This document shows positions 56,225-64,000 of a stretch of DNA of 64,000 nt, piece after piece. The notes beneath the pieces were generated by a model. It was given only the letters and a program-made list of their open reading frames with translations. It did not search any database and was not told where the DNA came from. Source of the stretch: JAJEFO01 sp965208685 (GTDB lineage: Bacteria; Pseudomonadota; Alphaproteobacteria; Rhodobacterales; Rhodobacteraceae); contig CBDBPL010000007.1 in assembly GCA_965208685.1 (NCBI GenBank), positions 558,001 to 622,000 of the forward strand. The letters are read 5' to 3'. The first letter of the stretch is position 1, and each line of letters starts with the position of its first letter. A program made the translations under genes and the position numbers.

Positions 56225-57306
56225 GAGAATGTACTCCCTGTGTTGCTCCTGAATTTCGTCACTGAGTTCAGGGCGGTCACGGATGACCGCCAATGCACGG
56301 GACCTGGAATCAGTTCCGGTCCCGCAAGCTGCTCGTCTTCGCCCTTGATCATGCCCAGAGCGATCTCCGCCGCTCTTCGTCCCATCGCCAGATAGGGCAG
56401 TTCCACCGTGGTCAGCGGAGGATAGAGTGTCTCGGCGATGGCTCGGTAGTTGTCGAAGCCGGCAACGCAAACGTCTTCGGGGATGCGAAGCCCGCGCGAC
56501 CGTATCAGCCCGTACAGTCGAAGGGCCATTTCGTCGTTTCCGCAGCAGATCACGGTTGGCGGCCTGTCGAGCGCAAGAACCGAGTCGAGCGCGCGCTGCA
56601 GGAGTGCGCCGTCGTCGTCCTCGACGTTTTCGCGCGCCATGACTTCCAATGCGCCATCGTAGGGAATGCCGGCGGCTTCAAGCGCCGCACGAAATCCCTT
56701 CGAGCGCAGTTCCCCGGCCACCATGGCAGGGTCAAGCGTGAGGTACGCGATCCGTTCGTGGCCCGAACGGATCAGGTCGGTCACGAGGTCGAACTGGCAC
56801 CGCTCGTCATGCGGCAGGACTGCCGGAGTGCCGTCAGTGTCGAAACAGTTGACCAGCACGACCGGGCAGTTTCCGGCACCCGTGTCGAAGGTGACTCTCT
56901 TGTGGTAGTCCGCGACATAGATCAGCGCCTCGACCCTGTGTTGCAGGAACGTGCGCACCAGTTCCGGCACCTTGGCAGACGTTCCACCAGTATCCGCGAT
57001 GATCAGCGTCTTGCCGCTGTCGGCCATGACCCTCTGGATGCCTTGCACGATATAGAGATCCGGGAGGCCTGTCGGCTCCATCGGTTCAAGCTTGTGGCTG
57101 AGTGCGCCCGTGATGAGTCCGATCAGCCCTGACCGGTTTGATCGCATCATGCGGGCCGCATTTGACGGGACGTAGCCAAGATCCGACATTGCCGCCTCGA
57201 CCGCCTTGCGGGTTTCCTGGCCAACCGGAGCGTCGCCGTTCAGGACTCGGCTTACGGTCTTTGGCGAGACGCCTGCCGCGTTCGCGACATCGTAGATCGT
57301 GGCCAA
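56221..57306 (-). CDS. LacI-family transcriptional repressor
   Basis: 361 residues from a TTG with GGGGGA six bases ahead, which puts the start right before the helix-turn-helix ATIYDVANAAGVSPKTVSRV. The linker helix SNAARMMRSNRSGLIGLI follows and the rest is a periplasmic-binding-like sugar domain (CVAGFDNYRAIAETLYPPLT). It is the first gene of the sugar operon and two overlapping palindromes lie just upstream, so it likely represses itself and the operon until sugar binds. Confidence 0.9.
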   Translation of the reverse strand: MATIYDVANAAGVSPKTVSRVLNGDAPVGQETRKAVEAAMSDLGYVPSNAARMMRSNRSGLIGLITGALSHKLEPMEPTGLPDLYIVQGIQRVMADSGKTLIIADTGGTSAKVPELVRTFLQHRVEALIYVADYHKRVTFDTGAGNCPVVLVNCFDTDGTPAVLPHDERCQFDLVTDLIRSGHERIAYLTLDPAMVAGELRSKGFRAALEAAGIPYDGALEVMARENVEDDDGALLQRALDSVLALDRPPTVICCGNDEMALRLYGLIRSRGLRIPEDVCVAGFDNYRAIAETLYPPLTTVELPYLAMGRRAAEIALGMIKGEDEQLAGPELIPGPVHWRSSVTALNSVTKFRSNTGSTFS

Positions 57307-57360
57307 TGCAATCCCCCGTTTGACGCCGCGGGCCTGCAAGACCTCCGGCGAGAGCAGCCA

Positions 57361-57390
57361 ATGACATCGAAGTCATGACATCGGTGTCAT
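57361..57390. promoter_or_regulatory. two overlapping LacI-type operators
   Basis: ATGACATCGAAGTCAT (57361-57376) and ATGACATCGGTGTCAT (57375-57390) are each 16-bp near-perfect palindromes with a central CG, the usual LacI-family form. They share two bases and their centres are 14 bp apart, 55 to 84 bp before the lacI start. Confidence 0.85.
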
Positions 57391-57639
57391 AACAGGCCGT
57401 CCGTCAAGCCGCAAGCGTCAGGTTTGCTGTTCCTCGACTTTGCGGCTGGAGCGGCGTTGCGACGTTCTGCTGTCCACGGTGCCGCGGACGGTGGAAGAGA
57501 TGGACGGCGGCCTGCCACTGATTGCCCGTTTCCTCAGCTGTCCCCCGGTCAGGCTTGGCGGAATTGCCAAACATGCCGTCCGCACTTGGCAGCTGTCCGG
57601 AGGCGGCAGCCAAGTGCGCCTGCATCGTTGGAGTGATGG

Positions 57640-57870
57640 GTAAGGCGACTCCAGCTTGATGCGGGTGTCCTCGATCTTGAACCGCCAATGGACCGGTTTC
57701 GACAAGCCGTTGCGGTCACGCTGCCATGCCGCGACATCGCGGCACAGCGTTTCTTGGCCCTGGTTCCGGCGGTCGAGGCATTGGGTGCGCGGCACATCTT
57801 TTTCCACCTCAGCCAAGCGACAATATCGGCAATCGCGACCAGCCCGACTCTGCATTTCCGCCACGCCAAG
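57640..57870 (-). mobile_element. C-terminal remnant of an IS630-family transposase
   Basis: The minus strand reads VAEMQSRAG..., then RTQCLDRRNQGQETLCRDVA, AWQRDRNGLSKPVHWRFKIE and DTRIKLESPYP. This matches the end of IS630-type DDE transposases (the LNMAE, QCLDRRI, AWxxxRN, WxFTTxDARIKLKRLYP series). The catalytic DDE core upstream is missing, so it is a dead fragment. Confidence 0.65.
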
Positions 57871-58332
57871 GCCTGACCTGCCGCCTGTCGTCCGTCTCTC
57901 GCTATTCTGTCAGTTCCACCCTCTCTGAATCAAGGAACGCCAATGATGCAATCGGACTCGGCTCGCTTCCCGCTGCCAAGCGAGAATCTCCTCGATGGAT
58001 TGTTTCCCCCGCGCACTGCGTGCCCGGCCTCGCTTCTGTTGCCTGGCATGAAGACCGTCATCGCCAGAGGTCACGTCCCTGCCTTCGACTGGCTTTGCGC
58101 GCCAGCCGAAGCCGCGCGTCGTGGGATGCCAGCTCCGGACGGCGTCGACGAAGCCAAGTTTGGGCCGATGCGGGATCCGCTGTCCGCGAGGCTCTCGGTT
58201 CAGGGCCTGCCAGAATGGGCATTGGATCCGGATTGGTTCGTCTCCGATTTCGGCAAAGGGGGGCGCTGTTGCGGCCTTGCGTCAACCGTCGAGGCTGGCA
58301 CCGACGGCTCGGGACGGGCTCCATCGCATGCC

Positions 58333-58401
58333 TTCGGAACCGGAGATCGGATGATTTCAGGATCGGCGATCGCATGTCTTCAGAATCAGTGACCAGTTGT
58401 T
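58333..58401. repeat. degenerate 23-bp tandem repeat, three units
   Basis: Units at 58333-58355, 58356-58378 and 58379-58401 share the pattern TTC(G/A)GxAxCxGxGA(T/C)C. A weaker match (58310-58332) may be a fourth unit. It overlaps the end of an unassigned open frame. Confidence 0.6.
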
Positions 58402-58864
58402 GTCAGACTTTGCAGCCATGCCACTGCGCAGCTGCTGGCCGGCTCCCTGCGCCTGCTCGCGCGGCCCTGGCCCGCGCCGCAGCCCGTTACGGATGCAGGA
58501 TCATGACCGCGCTTTCCATACAGTTCTCTCCGAGCATCGCGACCATAGCCGCCGTTTCGGAGCCGACATGACGTCTGCCGGTTCTTGTCCCCGACCCATT
58601 CTTCGAATTTGCCGACGCCGATGGGGTCGAACGGGTCACGACGGACCTGTTCCTGCGCAGGAAGGCCGCGTTCCGGTCGGCGGGTTCCGGCACATGGAAC
58701 ACGCAGATTCTCGTCGTGCGCGACTTCGTCAACTGCCAACACGGCATCGACGAACTACACGACGTTCTGCCCAAGGAACTGAATCCAACGTGCGGCACGC
58801 ATCCGCGACTCTGCTTCTACAGCGATGAGAAGACCGAGCGGATCGTAGCTGTGGCAGCGGCGCT

Positions 58865-59083
58865 TCATTCGCCAGGATCATCATCGCCCACCGTGCCTGC
58901 AAACGCGGTCGCGGTCCCGTGGCGGGCGGCCAAAATGTCTTGGTTTCCGCCACCCTTCCAGGCACTTGCCTCGCACAGCAGCGTTTCGCCGCGACGCGGG
59001 CGATCTGCGCCGGTCACGTGGATGTCGTAGTGAAGGCTGCCGACAACCGCTACGGATGCCGACCTATGCATGTTGTCCGTCAT
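58865..59083 (-). pseudogene. truncated PfkB/ribokinase-family sugar kinase
   Basis: The start at 59083 overlaps the RpiR stop as ATGA. The 72 codons read VAVVGSLHYDIHVTGADRPR, then RGETLLCEASAWKGGGNQ and AFAGTVGDDDPGE before a stop. This is the first strand and glycine region of PfkB kinases (normally GGKGANQA). Nothing after the stop continues the family in any frame that I can see, so the nucleotide-binding and catalytic parts are lost. The operon probably lacks its kinase. Confidence 0.7.
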
Positions 59084-59982
59084 CTTCGATGTGCCCGACG
59101 TTTCGTACGAACCGACTGCATGGTCTTTTCGAGGTTGCATTCGACAGTCGCGCCACCTCGCTGGGCGACCGCCACGAAGACCACGTCGATGATGGTGAGC
59201 TGAGCGACGCGGGCAGCGGCATTCTCGCCTGTCAGAGGCGAGCCTTGAGCCGTGGAGCATAGCGCCACGTCTGCCAGGCCGCCGAGCGACGAGTTCGTGT
59301 GGTTGGTAACCACCACGACAGGCGAACCTGCAGATTTGGCGATTGCGACCGCATCGACCACGGAGTCCGTTTCTCCGGAGTGCGAGAAGGCAACGGTGAC
59401 GTCATCCGGTCCGAGCAAGGACGCGGACATGGCCATCATGTGTGCATCGTCCTGTACGCTGGCCCTCATGCCGATTCTCAGGAACTTGTGTGCAGCATCT
59501 CGTGCAATCTGGGCAGAACCGCCCAGGCCGTAGAAGTCGCGGGTCCGGGCACGGTAAAGGAGGTCCGCCGCTCGCTCTATGTCTGCGGGGTCCAAGATGG
59601 CGAGGGTCTCCTCAAGAGCCTGGACCGCGGTGCGGAAGACCTTCTGCAAGATTGTTCTGGTGCTGTCGTCGCTAGCAAGCTCCTTGTGCAGCTCGACGAC
59701 CGGCAGGCGGTTGTACGCGGCGAGGCTGGCGCGGAAGTCTCGATACCCGTCGTACCCAAGCTTCTTGGCGACCTTCACGATCATCGCCTCGGACACTTCA
59801 GCCGCCTTCGCGACACTCTGCAAGGACGTCGCCTCGGTGAAATCGCGCCTGCCGAGCGCCAGCTCCACCACGCGCGCTTCCAGCGTCGTCAATTGCGGCA
59901 GCATCATGCGAATGCGTGGCCCCACGGCGCGCGGTTCCGGGCCGTCGGAGGCGGAGCAGCCTGTCAGTTCTGGAACATGCAT
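59080..59982 (-). CDS. RpiR-family transcriptional regulator
   Basis: 300 residues from the ATG at 59982. N-terminal HTH of the RpiR type (SLQSVAKAAEVSEAMIVKVA, KKLGYDGYRDFRASL) and a C-terminal SIS domain that binds phosphosugars (FYGLGGSAQIARDAAHKFLR, VTVAFSHSGETDSVVDAVAI). It likely controls the divergent rbs genes and its own operon in response to a sugar phosphate. It overlaps the upstream isomerase gene by 19 bp. Confidence 0.88.
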   Translation of the reverse strand: MHVPELTGCSASDGPEPRAVGPRIRMMLPQLTTLEARVVELALGRRDFTEATSLQSVAKAAEVSEAMIVKVAKKLGYDGYRDFRASLAAYNRLPVVELHKELASDDSTRTILQKVFRTAVQALEETLAILDPADIERAADLLYRARTRDFYGLGGSAQIARDAAHKFLRIGMRASVQDDAHMMAMSASLLGPDDVTVAFSHSGETDSVVDAVAIAKSAGSPVVVVTNHTNSSLGGLADVALCSTAQGSPLTGENAAARVAQLTIIDVVFVAVAQRGGATVECNLEKTMQSVRTKRRAHRR

Positions 59983-60971
59983 TGCCGTACGATCCTTTGT
60001 GCAGCGATCCCGTCCTGCCGGGCCATGGCGTCGGAGAGGCGGTTGTCGGCGTCGACCCGATCGATAACTGCAAGCATCGCCTCCACGGCAGCAATGTTCG
60101 CCTCGCATTCGGCCACGGGATCGAGACCCGTAACTTCCGGAAACGTGTCGAAGTAGATGACGCCGTCGTAACCGTCCTGACGAACTTGACGCAACATCTC
60201 GGTTGTCTGAACCAAGTGGACGGATCCCACCATCAGGCCATCGTCGCGCTTGGCATATCCGTCATTGAGGTGGATGCCGAGGACACGACTGTGCCTTGCG
60301 GCCATCATGGCAGCATAGGCCGGCTGCTCATTCGCGTAGAGCATGTGCGCGAAATCCAGGGTCACTCCGAGGTTCGGCGAGCCAGCCTCTCGGACGGCGA
60401 GCAGCGTCGTGGGCATGTCCGGCAGGAGGGCAAAGGCCCGCGGTTCGTTCGGTTTGTACTCGATGCTGATGTCAACTTCGGGATTGTGGTCGGCCACCTC
60501 TCGTATGCCTTCCACCTCCCATTCCCAGAGGCGGGCGTAGTCCACTTGGAAGGGCGTGTCGAAACCGTCCTGGCCCAACCAGATCGTCATGAGATCCACC
60601 CCGGCTTCGGCCGCCGTGTCGATCCCTGCCTTGGTGAGATCCAGCGCCTTGCGGCGCACCGCCTCCTCCGGGTTGCTGAAAGCGCCCAGCTTGAATCTCG
60701 GATCGGTGTAATAGCGCATTGCAAGGCCGCTCACGTCGAGCCCTTCATCGCGAACGGTGCCAATGGTGTCCGTGGCAACATCCGTGAAGTGGTCCGGGTA
60801 ATTCAGGTCGAGATGCTTGAGGCCCGCGACGGTCGCGGCGCGTCCTATCATTTCGGCGACAGACGGCTTTTCCGCACGCGCACCCCAATACAGTTCGGGC
60901 GCCGACGCAAATGAGTTCAGGCGAGATGCGAAACGTGCGCGATTCCGCTCTCGAGGCTGGCTCCGGGTCAT
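59964..60971 (-). CDS. sugar phosphate isomerase/epimerase (xylose isomerase-like TIM barrel)
   Basis: 335 residues with AGGAG six bases before the ATG. AP endonuclease-2/xylose-isomerase barrel: VDISIEYKPNEPRAFALLPD carries the first metal glutamate, GVTLDFAHMLYANEQPAYAA the aspartate/histidine, and LGIHLNDGYAKRDDGLMVGS the next ligands. It probably isomerises or epimerises the sugar brought in by the divergent transporter. Gene-specific function cannot be set from sequence. Confidence 0.82.
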   Translation of the reverse strand: MTRSQPRERNRARFASRLNSFASAPELYWGARAEKPSVAEMIGRAATVAGLKHLDLNYPDHFTDVATDTIGTVRDEGLDVSGLAMRYYTDPRFKLGAFSNPEEAVRRKALDLTKAGIDTAAEAGVDLMTIWLGQDGFDTPFQVDYARLWEWEVEGIREVADHNPEVDISIEYKPNEPRAFALLPDMPTTLLAVREAGSPNLGVTLDFAHMLYANEQPAYAAMMAARHSRVLGIHLNDGYAKRDDGLMVGSVHLVQTTEMLRQVRQDGYDGVIYFDTFPEVTGLDPVAECEANIAAVEAMLAVIDRVDADNRLSDAMARQDGIAAQRIVRQCMFQN

Positions 60972-61319
60972 GGGTGGCTCCTATCTCTTCGCGTTTTTTG
61001 CCACGCTTTACTTTACAGGCGCAATCCTATGTGTAAAGCGAGACGCGCTTAGGCAGTCAACACGCCTTCATGCGTCACCGCAGACCTGACGCAAGGGTTT
61101 TGCATAGTGGACACTCAAGTGTTTGATATATAGGAAATTTAAGGATTCAAAGGCGAAAATCGGTCGTTCCGAACGTTACCCATCGCCACATTTCTGCTTG
61201 ACAACGCCCAGTCACACTTGACAATGAAATACTGAATCGTGAAGTTGTCGCGGCATTGTGTCAGCACACTGCCGTGCTGGCAGTGGAGGCCATCCCAGTT
61301 GACGACGGCAAACGGCGAC
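60972..61319. other. divergent control region between the isomerase and rbsC
   Basis: No gene supported. It contains the half-site cluster at 61003-61039, a short palindrome ACACTCAAGTGT at 61111-61122 next to an AT-rich TGATATATAG, and two direct repeats of CTTGACAA 20 bp apart (starting 61197 and 61217) that resemble -35 elements for rbsC. Confidence 0.5.
61003..61039. promoter_or_regulatory. candidate RpiR operator (inverted repeats)
   Basis: CGCTTTAC (61003-61010) pairs with GTAAAGCG (61032-61039), and TTTACA (61011-61016) with TGTAAA (61031-61036). So three GTAAAG-type half-sites lie 32 to 68 bp upstream of the isomerase start. Assignment to RpiR is inference from proximity. Confidence 0.45.
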
Positions 61320-62318
61320 ATGTCAGCCGACACGGGGAGGGGGTTCGGCTTTCTGGAACGCAATCCAGGGCTGGTGCCGCCGCTCGGACTGCTGGTGCCG
61401 CTCGTTCTTCTCATCGCCCTGATCACGGTCATCAATCCGGTCTTTCTGGACGGTCGGAATGTCTTCAACGTGTTTCGCCAGATTGCCATCTTCCTCGTGC
61501 TCGGCACTGGGATGACGATCGTCATGGCCGCCCGGGGCATCGATCTCTCCGTGGGCTCCACGGTGGCACTGTCCGGCTGCGTCGCGGGACTCGTGCTGAA
61601 GAGCGGGGTCTTTGGAGATGGCCCGGCGTCCATCATCGCCGTCATCGCGGCGATCGGGGTCGGCGCGGCAGTCGGCCTTGTCAACGGATTCGCCGTCACT
61701 GCCCTCAAGGTGCCGCCCCTCATCGTGACGCTGGGCACGCTCACTGCCGTTCGCGGATTCGCCTATCTCGTCATGGGGTCCGACCAAGTTCGCAATTTCC
61801 CGGATTCGTTCCTCTGGATCGGTCAGGGCCGGGTTTGGGGCCTGCCTGCCGCGGGGCTCGTAGCACTTGCCGTAGTGCTCTTTGGCGCCTTTCTCATGAA
61901 CAAGACGCGCTTCGGAACCTATGTCCTTGCCGTCGGCGGGGACCGAAGCGCCGCCATCCGCGCCGGAATCCGCGTGCGCCGGTACGAAATGGGCGCCTAC
62001 ATCATCTGCGGGGCGTTGGCCGGACTGGCCGGTGCCATGCTGGTCGCCCGCCTCAACGCAGCCCAGGCGGTGCTCGGTGCCACGATGGAACTTCACGCCA
62101 TTGCCGTCGTGGTCCTTGGCGGGACGTTCCTGTTTGGCGGATACGCCACGCTGTTGGGCACGTTCTTCGGCGCCGTCTTTCTCGGCGTTGCCGAAAACGG
62201 GCTGCTTCTCATGGGCGTGCCGTTCTACTGGCAGCAGATCGTCATCGGAACGACCTTGGTCGTTGCCGTCGCCATTCAGCTTTACCGCTTCCGCCGCCAG
62301 GGCATGGCGAGCGGCTGA
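61320..62318 (+). CDS. rbsC: ribose-type ABC transporter permease (RbsC)
   Basis: 332 residues, about ten helices, the single-permease type of the CUT2 class. Conserved: GMTIVMAARGIDLSVGSTVA, VPPLIVTLGTLTAVRGFAYL, and AGIRVRRYEMGAYIICGALA with the EAA-like loop. The ATG at 61320 has a poor ribosome site; a GTG at 61239 adds 27 residues of doubtful value. The gene order rbsC-rbsB-rbsA is less common than A-C-B or B-A-C. Confidence 0.9.
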   Translation: MSADTGRGFGFLERNPGLVPPLGLLVPLVLLIALITVINPVFLDGRNVFNVFRQIAIFLVLGTGMTIVMAARGIDLSVGSTVALSGCVAGLVLKSGVFGDGPASIIAVIAAIGVGAAVGLVNGFAVTALKVPPLIVTLGTLTAVRGFAYLVMGSDQVRNFPDSFLWIGQGRVWGLPAAGLVALAVVLFGAFLMNKTRFGTYVLAVGGDRSAAIRAGIRVRRYEMGAYIICGALAGLAGAMLVARLNAAQAVLGATMELHAIAVVVLGGTFLFGGYATLLGTFFGAVFLGVAENGLLLMGVPFYWQQIVIGTTLVVAVAIQLYRFRRQGMASG

Positions 62319-62373
62319 CCGCGCATCGACGCGGCCAGGACTTTGAATGCTCGATAGAAAAGGAGGAACCAAG

Positions 62374-63390
62374 ATGAAGAAACACCTGTCCGGGATCGCC
62401 ATGGGATTGACGCTCGCACTTGGCGCGGGCTCTGGCGCCATGGCAGCCGATGAGCCCTTGAAGATCGGCTTCGCGCCGCCCGTCTACGACACGCTGGACT
62501 ACTTCGGCCAATTCGCGGTTGCCTTCCAGGAAGAGATGGAACGTCAGGGCGTCGACATTGAGTTCACCGCCCGTGCTTCGACCGCCGAGGCCAATGTCCA
62601 GCAGCAACTGGACATTGTCGACGACCTCATCACGCTCGACATGGACTACATAATCGTAGGGCCCATCGACTACTTCGGCATCGTTCCGGCGCTGCAGGCG
62701 GCCAACGAGGCGGGCATCCCGATCATAGTCGTGAACCATCTCGACGTTCATCCCGAGGATGCGGGCGTCGACGTGCTTGCCTATAGCGGCTACTCCCACG
62801 CCGAGGGCGGCGAGGTCACCGCAAAGTGGGCGTTGGAAAACGTCCTGTCCGAGGGCGACAAGGTGGGACTGATGTTCGCGGAGCCCGGAAACCAGATTTC
62901 CGAGCAGCGGGTCGGCACCGCCCGCGACCTATGGGTCGCGGCAGGCATCGAGGTCGCGTTCGAGCACTATGCCTACTGGGAGCAGGCCCGTGCCTTCGAC
63001 GCCACTGAACGGCTTGTCCTCGCGAATCCGGACGTGAAGGCGATCTATGCCGGCAACAGTTCCATGGCCATGGGCGTTGCCAACGCCCTGAAGGGGATGG
63101 GAGAGGACAGCATCGACGTCTTCGGCTTCGGCGCCGTGCCGCCGGAACTCGACATGATCTGGGAAGGGCTCATCCGCGGCTCGATATTCCGTGACAGCCA
63201 GTCCAGCGGCCGCTACATCGCAGACGCCATCGTCCGCCATTCCAATGGCGAGCAGATCGAAAGGCAGTATCCGCTTGACATGGTGATGGTCTCTTCGCGC
63301 GAGGACGTGCTGACCAAGGTGCCTGAGGGTTCGCTTCGCCTGATGGAAAACTGGCCGGAAATCGAAGGGGAACTGCAGAGTGGCAACTGA
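62374..63390 (+). CDS. rbsB: ribose-type sugar-binding periplasmic protein (RbsB)
   Basis: 338 residues from the ATG at 62374, with AGGAGG eight bases ahead. Signal peptide MKKHLSGIAMGLTLALGAGS (cleaved at AMAAD), then a periplasmic-binding fold: LKIGFAPPVYDTLDYFGQFA, DYIIVGPIDYFGIVPALQAA, VDVFGFG-type strand DSIDVFGFGAVPPELDMIWE. Of the CUT2 class that imports ribose, xylose, allose, inositol and similar monosaccharides; the substrate is not certain. Confidence 0.9.
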   Translation: MKKHLSGIAMGLTLALGAGSGAMAADEPLKIGFAPPVYDTLDYFGQFAVAFQEEMERQGVDIEFTARASTAEANVQQQLDIVDDLITLDMDYIIVGPIDYFGIVPALQAANEAGIPIIVVNHLDVHPEDAGVDVLAYSGYSHAEGGEVTAKWALENVLSEGDKVGLMFAEPGNQISEQRVGTARDLWVAAGIEVAFEHYAYWEQARAFDATERLVLANPDVKAIYAGNSSMAMGVANALKGMGEDSIDVFGFGAVPPELDMIWEGLIRGSIFRDSQSSGRYIADAIVRHSNGEQIERQYPLDMVMVSSREDVLTKVPEGSLRLMENWPEIEGELQSGN

Positions 63391-64000
63391 GTCGCGCGCG
63401 TCCCGAGCCTCCCCCGCTTCGGCGGGGGAGATGCTGTTGTCGCTGCGGGACATAAAGAAGTCCTTTGGCGGCGTGCAAGCCCTGCGCGGCGCTTCCATGG
63501 ATGTGGTTCGAGGCAAGGTGACGGCGCTCGTGGGAGACAACGGGGCAGGCAAGTCGACCCTGATCAAGATTGTCATGGGCGTGCATCCGCCGACCTCCGG
63601 CACAATCGTCCTCGAGGGGCAGGAGATCAGCGTTGCGAACCCCGAATCCGCCCGCAGCCTTGGCATTGAGGCGATATACCAGGATCTGGCGTTGGTCGGT
63701 ACATTTGACCTGGTCCAGAACTTCTTTCTTGGCAGAGAGCGCACAAGGTCCTACTTCGGCGGCCTGATCACGGTGCTGGACAAGGCCGCCATGCGGAAGG
63801 AGGCACTCAAGGTCTTGACAGGGAGGGTCGGAATACAAATTGGAAATCCCTACGCGAACGCATTCGTCATGTCGGGCGGGCAGCGACAGGCGGTGGCCAT
63901 AGGCAGGGCTATCCATTCCGACGCGCGGCTGATCATCATGGACGAGCCGACCGCAGCCCTGGGCGTGGAGGAAACCGACCGGGTATTGACGATCATCGAG
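63380..64000 (+). CDS. rbsA: ribose-type ABC transporter ATPase (RbsA-like), cut by the window edge
   Basis: At least 207 codons, open at the window end. GTG start at 63380 with AAGGGGA about eight bases ahead, overlapping the rbsB end by 11 bp. Walker A is GDNGAGKST, the signature MSGGQRQAVAIGRA and Walker B LIIMDEPTAAL. CUT2 ATPases have two such halves; only the first is in view. A perfect hairpin lies inside its first codons; an alternative ATG at 63431 would put the hairpin between the genes. Confidence 0.85.
   Translation, partial: MATESRASRASPASAGEMLLSLRDIKKSFGGVQALRGASMDVVRGKVTALVGDNGAGKSTLIKIVMGVHPPTSGTIVLEGQEISVANPESARSLGIEAIYQDLALVGTFDLVQNFFLGRERTRSYFGGLITVLDKAAMRKEALKVLTGRVGIQIGNPYANAFVMSGGQRQAVAIGRAIHSDARLIIMDEPTAALGVEETDRVLTIIE
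63409..63430 (+). promoter_or_regulatory. perfect hairpin with UUCG loop at the rbsB/rbsA junction
   Basis: CTCCCCCGC (63409-63417) pairs with GCGGGGGAG (63422-63430) around TTCG, an unusually stable tetraloop. It begins 19 bp after the rbsB stop and ends right before the in-frame ATG at 63431. Confidence 0.85.

Larger units (their letters stand above)
57391..58864. other. decayed intergenic region, no intact gene
   Basis: About 1.5 kb that holds an IS630-type transposase tail (57640-57870) and a degenerate 23-bp repeat (58333-58401). A plus-strand frame of about 150 codons at 57943-58392 and another at 58572-59030 have no recognised family and no convincing ribosome site. Confidence 0.5.

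Noticed and set aside
58572..59030. 152-codon open frame on the plus strand (contains FFEFADADGVERVTTDLFL)
   Set aside because: Looks fairly protein-like in part but has no early start codon, overlaps the kinase fragment on the other strand and matches nothing I know.
61323..62441. 372-codon open frame on the minus strand
   Set aside because: It lies antisense to rbsC, has a composition rich in H, G, R and E without any domain, and is the usual codon-position shadow in GC-rich DNA.

Overview
The window reads as chromosome of a high-GC alphaproteobacterium, most likely from the Rhodobacterales. The evidence is gene content and order: irr divergent from fabA-fabB-fabI, fnrL directly upstream of ccoNOQP-ccoGHIS, a LexA box of the alphaproteobacterial form GTTC-N7-GTTC, frequent GTG starts and many 4-bp stop/start overlaps. 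No tRNA, rRNA or CRISPR array was seen. This assignment is inference; no database was searched.

Layout. 1-12200 is a mosaic: intact genes (IalB-like protein, ImuA-like protein with a LexA box, EamA exporter, Nudix hydrolase, metG, GST, DapA-like aldolase, DUF849 enzyme) lie between decayed ones. The decayed genes are a VOC gene broken by a 74-bp tandem duplication, an integrase tail, a GntR gene with a one-base frameshift, a zinc-alcohol-dehydrogenase-like pseudogene and a Gfo/Idh-like tail. A 61-residue membrane protein follows a hairpin-rich intergenic stretch. 12600-21070 is core: fabI-fabB-fabA against irr, a YedK/HMCES-type protein, rpsF-rpsR-rplI, a class V aminotransferase and a photolyase.

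21380-31144 is the first half of the division and cell wall (dcw) cluster: mraZ-rsmH-ftsL-ftsI-murE-murF-mraY and, after a 283-bp gap, murD. It is preceded by an AT-rich region with MraZ-box-like repeats in both orientations and by a leader that can form a 14-bp perfect stem. The cluster stops after murD; the next genes are a transaldolase-like aldolase (opposite strand), priA, an MFS transporter, msrA and prmA.

37604-46626 is a complete cbb3 cytochrome oxidase locus on the minus strand, fnrL > FNR box > ccoN-O-Q-P > ccoG-H-I-S, including a 50-residue CcoS. 46627-48410 is an accessory patch with a DUF4160/DUF2442 pair lying between two inverted copies of a 57-bp sequence. HAD dehalogenase-like and cytochrome b561 genes follow.

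49877-57390 is a minus-strand sugar-uptake operon: lacI, binding protein, two permeases, a GH32-like glycosidase, an ATPase and a 2-hydroxyacid dehydrogenase, with two overlapping palindromic operators upstream. 57391-58864 is decayed DNA with an IS630-type transposase tail. 58865-64000 is a second, ribose-type system: a minus-strand operon (TIM-barrel isomerase, RpiR regulator, truncated PfkB kinase) divergent from rbsC-rbsB-rbsA, the last cut by the window edge. Both sugar operons carry a strong hairpin just after the binding-protein gene.

Most promising observations: the inverted MraZ-box arrangement and structured leader before mraZ, the paired hairpins after the two binding-protein genes, the repeat-bracketed DUF4160/DUF2442 module, and the hairpin cluster next to the small membrane protein. 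I found no clearly new multi-gene defence or biosynthetic system.
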